Shown here: in pieces, positions 13,774-17,438 of the stretch | Numbering within the stretch: position 1 is the stretch's first letter | Layout of the letters: every line of letters begins with the position of its first letter | Source: WTJD01 sp964225175 | GTDB taxonomy: Bacteria; Pseudomonadota; Gammaproteobacteria; Xanthomonadales; SZUA-36 | Direction of reading: 5' to 3' | Assembly (NCBI GenBank): GCA_964225175.1 | Contig: CAXQNK010000041.1 | Coordinates: forward strand, 1-17,438 | Length of the DNA: 17,438 nucleotides | Program-made: the position numbers and the translations under genes | Notes under the pieces: generated by a model | What the model was told of the DNA's origin: nothing | The model's input: the letters and a program-made list of their open reading frames with translations, nothing else | The model's database searches: none

Positions 13774-14763
13774 ATGAAACTTCATACGACCGAAGATGTA
13801 AAGCGAGACGCCCTCGAGGGCTTGACTCTGGCAGTACTGGGTTACGGCAGCCAGGGTCGGGCCCACGCCAACAACCTTCGAGATTCGGGCTATGAGGTAG
13901 TCATCGGCGCGCGGCCTGGCGGGCCCACGGCGCAGGCGGCGACCGCAGATGGTTTTGAGGTGCTCGATTTTCCGGCGGCCGCCCAACGTGCACAGATTAT
14001 TGCCATGCTTGTGCCGGACATGGCCCAGCCTGCTGTATTTGAGATGATTCGCGAGCAGTTGGCACAGGGCGACGCTTTGTTATTCGCTCACGGATTCAAC
14101 ATCCACTTCGAAGCCATCAAGCCGCCGGCCGACATTGATGTGATCATGGTGGCGCCAAAATCCCCCGGAGACCTGGTGCGCCGACAATACCAGGAAGGGC
14201 GCGGAGTGCCGTGTTTACGCGCGATATATCAGGATGCAACTGGTGAGGCTGCGGAGCGGGCGCTCAGCTATGCGCACGCCTTGGGCGGCACCCACGCGGG
14301 CGTCCTGGATACGACCTTCGCCGAGGAAACCGAAACCGACCTGTTCGGAGAGCAGGCTGTCTTGTGTGGTGGAACAGCGCAACTGGTGATGCATGGTTTC
14401 GAGACGCTTGTGGAAGCAGGTTATCAGCCTGAGGCCGCTTACTTCGAATGTCTTCATGAACTGAAGCTGATTGTCGACCTGCTGTACGAGGGCGGGCTGG
14501 ACAAAATGTACGAGTTCATCTCGGACACGGCCTCGTATGGAGACCTGGTCTCCGGACCACGCATTCTTGATGATTCGGTGAAAGAGCGGATGCAGGCGGT
14601 CTTGAAAGATATTCAGGACGGCAGTTTCGCGCGTCGCTGGATGGATGAGTATGCGCAGGGCTCTGGTCAGTACCACGCGATGTTGCAGGCGCGGCGCGAT
14701 CATGAGATCGAGAAAGTGGGCCGCGATCTGCGCGAGCGGATGAGTTGGCTGAGCAAATCGTGA
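13774..14763 (+). CDS. ilvC: Ketol-acid reductoisomerase, class I
   Basis: The enzyme isomerises and reduces acetolactate or acetohydroxybutyrate in valine, leucine and isoleucine synthesis. At 329 residues it is the short class I form, with N-terminal Rossmann domain (LAVLGYGSQGRAHANNLRDS) and knotted C-terminal domain. The metal and substrate residues are all visible: Asp and Glu in EETETDLFGEQAVLCGG, the two Glu in YFECLHELKLIVDLLYEGG, and the Ser in FISDTASYGD. The cofactor loop after strand 2 reads GARPGGPTAQAA; the first of the two Ser usually binding the NADPH phosphate is Gly and the second is Thr. APKSPGDLVRRQYQEGRGVP also differs slightly from the common PGHxVR form. ATG 13774 is chosen; a TTG directly before it (13771) is in frame but less likely. 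It is first after the attenuator. Confidence 0.96.
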   Translation: MKLHTTEDVKRDALEGLTLAVLGYGSQGRAHANNLRDSGYEVVIGARPGGPTAQAATADGFEVLDFPAAAQRAQIIAMLVPDMAQPAVFEMIREQLAQGDALLFAHGFNIHFEAIKPPADIDVIMVAPKSPGDLVRRQYQEGRGVPCLRAIYQDATGEAAERALSYAHALGGTHAGVLDTTFAEETETDLFGEQAVLCGGTAQLVMHGFETLVEAGYQPEAAYFECLHELKLIVDLLYEGGLDKMYEFISDTASYGDLVSGPRILDDSVKERMQAVLKDIQDGSFARRWMDEYAQGSGQYHAMLQARRDHEIEKVGRDLRERMSWLSKS

Positions 14764-14796
14764 AGCGCGCCACAGGCGGCCCCGGGAGTTAAGAAT

Positions 14797-16482
14797 ATGA
14801 GTGTGCTAGAAGAAAGTTCTGTCCAGTTGCGCAGCGGTTCGCAACTGATGATCGATGCCTTGTTGAACAACGGCGTCACGCACGTCTTTGGATATCCCGG
14901 GGGCGCCATCATGCCGCTTTACGATGCCCTGGTTGACTCGGGACTGAAGCACTACCTGTGCCGGCATGAACAGGGTGCCGCGTTCGCGGCGGACGCCTAT
15001 GGGCGTGTCACGCGCCGGGCGGGGGTATGCATGGCCACCAGCGGACCGGGAGCGACCAACCTGGTCACCGGTATCGCCAATGCATACCTGGATTCAGTGC
15101 CCATGGTTGTGATCACGGGCCAGGTGCCCAATGCATTGCAGGGCACGGATGCTTTCCAGGAAGTGGACATTTTCGGAATCACGCTGCCAATCGTGAAGCA
15201 CAGCTACATCATTCGGGATACCAGCGAAATTCTGAAAACCGTCGACGAGGCATTCAGGATTGCAGAGAGTGGGCGTCCTGGCCCCGTGCTGATCGATTTC
15301 CCCAAAGACGTCTCCGTGGGCACCTATGATCCAAGCGAGGCGGCACGCAGCGACTACACCTGGCGCGGACCCATCGCAGATGACGAATCGATCAGGCAGG
15401 CGAACGAGATGCTTGCGGCTGCTCGGCGGCCATTGGTGATTGGCGGCGGCGGTGTGGTCATCGGCGACGCTGTGGATTCGTTCCGGGATTTCATCAAGCG
15501 CAGTAAGTTGCCTGTGACCACAACGCTCAAGGGCCTGGGTTCGATCGAAACAGACGATCCGGCGTTTCTTGGCATGCTGGGCATGCACGGGAACGAGGCG
15601 GCTAATCACGCTGTTCAGCAATGTGACGTGTTGTTGTACATTGGAGGCCGATTCGATGACCGCGCGACCGGAAAACTCAGTCACTTTGCACCGACTGCAC
15701 GCGTTATCCACGTTGATATTGACCCGGCGGAGATCGCCAAGCTGCGCCGGCCGGACGTTTCGGTAACCGGTGAACTGGGCCCGATCATGGACGCTTTGTG
15801 TCCCGAACCGGCTGGGGCCAGCGACACGTGGTCCAGGCAGTGCGAGGCCTGGAAAAAAGAGTTCGCCTGGCGATATGACGCACCCGGTGAGGGCATCTAT
15901 GCGCCGGAGCTTTTGCGGGACCTCAGCCGGGCACGTGACGGCATCGTATTTGCCTGTGACGTCGGGCAACATCAGATGTGGGTTGCCCAGCATTGCCACT
16001 TCGATGATCCTCTGCAGCACCTGACCTCGGGTGGCCTCGGCGCCATGGGGTATGGGCTGCCGGCGGCCATCGGCGCGAAGGTTGCTCACCCCGACAAGAC
16101 GGTTGTGTGCGTCAGCGGGGATGGTTCCATCATGATGAATATCCAGGAACTGGCGACCCTCAGGCGTTATGGCATCGGGGTGAAGATCGTGCTGCTGGAC
16201 AATTCCACCCTGGGACTGGTTCGTCAATGGCAGGAGCTGTTCTTTGCCGGCAACTACAGCGAAGTTGATCTTTCAGACAACCCGGACTTTGCGGCGGTTG
16301 CCAGGGCTTTTGGTGTCGATGCGTTGACCATCAGCCAGCCCGGCGAAGTGTCCGCAAGCATCAACTGGCTGCTCAGCCATGATGGGCCCTCGTTGTTGCA
16401 TGTTCGCATTGACCCGATGGAGAACGTGTGGCCGCTGGTCCCGCCCGGCCAGGCGAATCACCAGATGATCCGAACCAAGTAA
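14797..16482 (+). CDS. ilvG: Acetolactate synthase large (catalytic) subunit
   Basis: This thiamin-diphosphate and FAD enzyme condenses two pyruvates, or pyruvate with 2-oxobutyrate, as the first common step of BCAA synthesis. The 561 residues show FGYPGGAIMPLYDAL, catalytic Glu58 in RHEQGAAFAADAYGR, TSGPGATNLVTGIANAYLDS, the FAD domain with GGGGVVIGDA, GMLGMHGNEAAN and IGGRFDDRATG, and the ThDP motif GDGSIMMN (441-448) continuing to DNSTLGLVRQWQELFF. Length and motifs match the IlvG/IlvB type rather than catabolic AlsS. GGGAG eight nt before the ATG supports the start. It follows ilvC by 33 nt and precedes an IlvM-like regulatory subunit by 10 nt, so I use the ilvG name; ilvB would also be acceptable. 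Confidence 0.96.
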   Translation: MSVLEESSVQLRSGSQLMIDALLNNGVTHVFGYPGGAIMPLYDALVDSGLKHYLCRHEQGAAFAADAYGRVTRRAGVCMATSGPGATNLVTGIANAYLDSVPMVVITGQVPNALQGTDAFQEVDIFGITLPIVKHSYIIRDTSEILKTVDEAFRIAESGRPGPVLIDFPKDVSVGTYDPSEAARSDYTWRGPIADDESIRQANEMLAAARRPLVIGGGGVVIGDAVDSFRDFIKRSKLPVTTTLKGLGSIETDDPAFLGMLGMHGNEAANHAVQQCDVLLYIGGRFDDRATGKLSHFAPTARVIHVDIDPAEIAKLRRPDVSVTGELGPIMDALCPEPAGASDTWSRQCEAWKKEFAWRYDAPGEGIYAPELLRDLSRARDGIVFACDVGQHQMWVAQHCHFDDPLQHLTSGGLGAMGYGLPAAIGAKVAHPDKTVVCVSGDGSIMMNIQELATLRRYGIGVKIVLLDNSTLGLVRQWQELFFAGNYSEVDLSDNPDFAAVARAFGVDALTISQPGEVSASINWLLSHDGPSLLHVRIDPMENVWPLVPPGQANHQMIRTK

Positions 16483-16492
16483 AGGCAGGCAG

Positions 16493-16762
16493 ATGAGGCA
16501 TCAGTTGCATATTCAGTTACGTTCCAGCGAAGGCGCCGTGATGCGCACGCTGGGCCTGATCGAGCGGCGAGGTTTTATGGTGTGCTCCATGAACCTATCG
16601 GAGGCCGATGGCCATGGCCGCAGCCTTACGGTAAATCTGGAATCCTCCAGGTCACCGGAGCTTTTGCGCAGACAGCTTGAGCGCCTGCACGATGTGCTGT
16701 GGGTAGAGCATCAGTCAGCACCCTCCCAAGGCCAGTGGGCAGGTGCCAAAGCAGTTAATTGA
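16493..16762 (+). CDS. ilvM: Acetolactate synthase small (regulatory) subunit, IlvM type
   Basis: The 89-residue protein is a single ACT domain. It reads HQLHIQLRSSEGAVMRTLGL, then IERRGFMVCSMNLSEADGHG, then LTVNLESSRSPELLRRQLER and LHDVLWVEH, matching the beta-alpha-beta pattern and the RGFxVCSMN motif of enteric IlvM. It is much shorter than IlvH/IlvN proteins, which carry an extra C-terminal domain. It binds and activates the large subunit encoded just upstream. IlvM-type isozymes are usually weakly sensitive to valine; sensitivity here is not known. The start has AGG-rich sequence in the 10 nt gap after ilvG. A Gln/Ala-rich tail ends the protein. Confidence 0.93.
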   Translation: MRHQLHIQLRSSEGAVMRTLGLIERRGFMVCSMNLSEADGHGRSLTVNLESSRSPELLRRQLERLHDVLWVEHQSAPSQGQWAGAKAVN

Positions 16763-16778
16763 AACGAGGTATCCCGGC

Positions 16779-17438
16779 ATGAGACAGATCCAGATTTTTG
16801 ACACCACACTCCGGGACGGAGAGCAGAGCCCGGGATTCAGCATGTCTCTTGGTCAGAAGCTTCGTGTTGCACGTGCACTGGCAGAGCTCAAGGTGGATGT
16901 CATCGAAGCAGGTTTCCCAGCGGCCTCACCTGGGGACTTCGAGTCAGTGCGGGCCGTGGCAAGCGAAATAGAAGGCCCCGTAATTGCGGCATTGTGTCGC
17001 ACGGTTCCCAGGGATATCGAGCGTGCCGCAGCAGCCCTGGAACCCGCCGAACGATCGCGTATCCACACATTTATCGCCACCAGCCCCATCCATCGCAAGG
17101 AAAAGCTGGGAATGTCGAAGGAACAGGTCATCAAGAGCGCGACGGATGGCGTTGCGCTGGCTCGATCCCTGTGTGACAACGTTGAATTCAGCGCCGAGGA
17201 TGCCATACGCACGGAGCGCCAGTACCTGGCGGACGTGGTGCAGGCAGCCATCGAGGCCGGGGCGTCGACGGTAAACATTCCAGACACTGTTGGCTACTCC
17301 ACGCCGCGTGAAATGTATGACCTGTTCAGTTGGCTGAAGGCCAATGTGCCGGGCATAAATGACGTGACGATATCCCCGCACTGCCACAACGACCTGGGCC
17401 TGGCGGTAGCCAATAGCCTCGCGGCGGTGGAAGCAGGG
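16779..17438 (+). CDS. leuA: 2-isopropylmalate synthase (partial, N-terminal part)
   Basis: The first 220 residues of LeuA are present and the gene runs off the right edge. It commits 2-oxoisovalerate to leucine synthesis by condensation with acetyl-CoA. It begins MRQIQIFDTTLRDGEQSPG, the catalytic R-D-G-E-Q motif of the HMGL-like TIM barrel, followed by VDVIEAGFPAASPGDFE, IHTFIATSPIHRKEKLGMS, VEFSAEDAIRTE and VNIPDTVGYSTP, and then the metal-binding SPHCHNDLGLAVANS just before the edge. These distinguish LeuA from homocitrate and citramalate synthases reasonably well. GAGG about 10 nt before the ATG supports the start, 16 nt after ilvM. It would be under the same attenuator as ilvC; the Leu feedback domain lies outside the window. 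Confidence 0.95.
   Translation, partial: MRQIQIFDTTLRDGEQSPGFSMSLGQKLRVARALAELKVDVIEAGFPAASPGDFESVRAVASEIEGPVIAALCRTVPRDIERAAAALEPAERSRIHTFIATSPIHRKEKLGMSKEQVIKSATDGVALARSLCDNVEFSAEDAIRTERQYLADVVQAAIEAGASTVNIPDTVGYSTPREMYDLFSWLKANVPGINDVTISPHCHNDLGLAVANSLAAVEAG

Noticed and set aside
13459..13986. A 175-residue minus-strand ORF across the attenuator and the start of ilvC
   Set aside because: It is antisense to the leader peptide, terminator and ilvC, has a biased, low-complexity composition, and shows no family pattern.
15094..16227. A 377-residue minus-strand ORF opposite ilvG
   Set aside because: It is fully antisense to a clear acetolactate synthase gene in GC-rich DNA; the composition (many His, Arg and Gln) is that of a shadow frame.
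1..17438. CRISPR arrays, tRNA or rRNA genes, transposons, phage genes, defence systems
   Set aside because: No regular repeat-spacer pattern, tRNA arms, conserved rRNA segments, transposase motifs or terminal inverted repeats were found on either strand.

Overview
The window looks like chromosomal DNA of a gammaproteobacterium. The clues are an ilvC-ilvG-ilvM-leuA gene order with an IlvM-type small subunit, as in the Xanthomonadales and relatives; a leucine/isovalerate (liu) degradation cluster; S-formylglutathione hydrolase; and a remnant of an RquA-like methyltransferase. The exact lineage is an inference from gene order, not from a marker gene. No rRNA, tRNA, CRISPR array, insertion sequence or phage gene was seen.

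Layout. (1) 1-3102, minus strand: a glycan-assembly cluster transcribed leftwards. It holds a GT4 glycosyltransferase, a GT2 polyprenyl-phosphate-sugar-synthase-like enzyme that overlaps it by 4 nt, a small DUF2304 membrane protein cut short by an in-frame TAG, and a polytopic GT-C-like protein that runs off the left edge. (2) 3127-5007, minus strand: S-formylglutathione hydrolase, then a decayed RquA-like methyltransferase gene with two in-frame stops, then about 250 bases with no recognisable gene. (3) 5008-13178, minus strand: a long, tightly packed gene run in the order leucine dehydrogenase, isovaleryl-CoA dehydrogenase (liuA), acetyl-CoA acetyltransferase-type thiolase, methylcrotonyl-CoA carboxylase beta subunit (liuB), methylglutaconyl-CoA hydratase (liuC), an HSD10-like short-chain 3-hydroxyacyl-CoA dehydrogenase, a small YbjN-like protein, and an MscS channel. 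(4) 13179-13770: a divergent control region. (5) 13774-17438, plus strand: ilvC, ilvG, ilvM and the start of leuA, the branched-chain amino acid (BCAA) biosynthetic operon.

The most informative part is the control region. One stretch of about 600 bp separates a branched-chain amino acid breakdown operon from a branched-chain amino acid synthesis operon. The synthesis side shows a complete transcription attenuator that ordinary gene calling would miss. It has a strong sigma70-like promoter (TTGACA, 18 bp, GATAAA), a 38-codon leader peptide whose residues 20-30 are ten Leu/Val/Ile out of eleven, a two-part antiterminator helix, and a rho-independent terminator that shares an arm with the antiterminator. 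Starvation for Leu, Val or Ile would stall the leader ribosome and allow read-through into ilvC. The catabolic side starts from a perfect TATAAT box on the other strand. The roughly 97 bp between the two promoters hold a direct repeat and a palindrome that could be regulator sites.

Two genes show nonsense changes with recognisable coding sequence continuing in the same frame: the DUF2304 gene (one TAG) and the RquA-like gene (one TGA, one TAG). TAG ends at least two intact genes here, so this looks like gene decay or sequencing error rather than a changed genetic code. The liu cluster lacks the biotin-carrying alpha subunit (liuD) and HMG-CoA lyase (liuE), which must be elsewhere if leucine degradation is complete.
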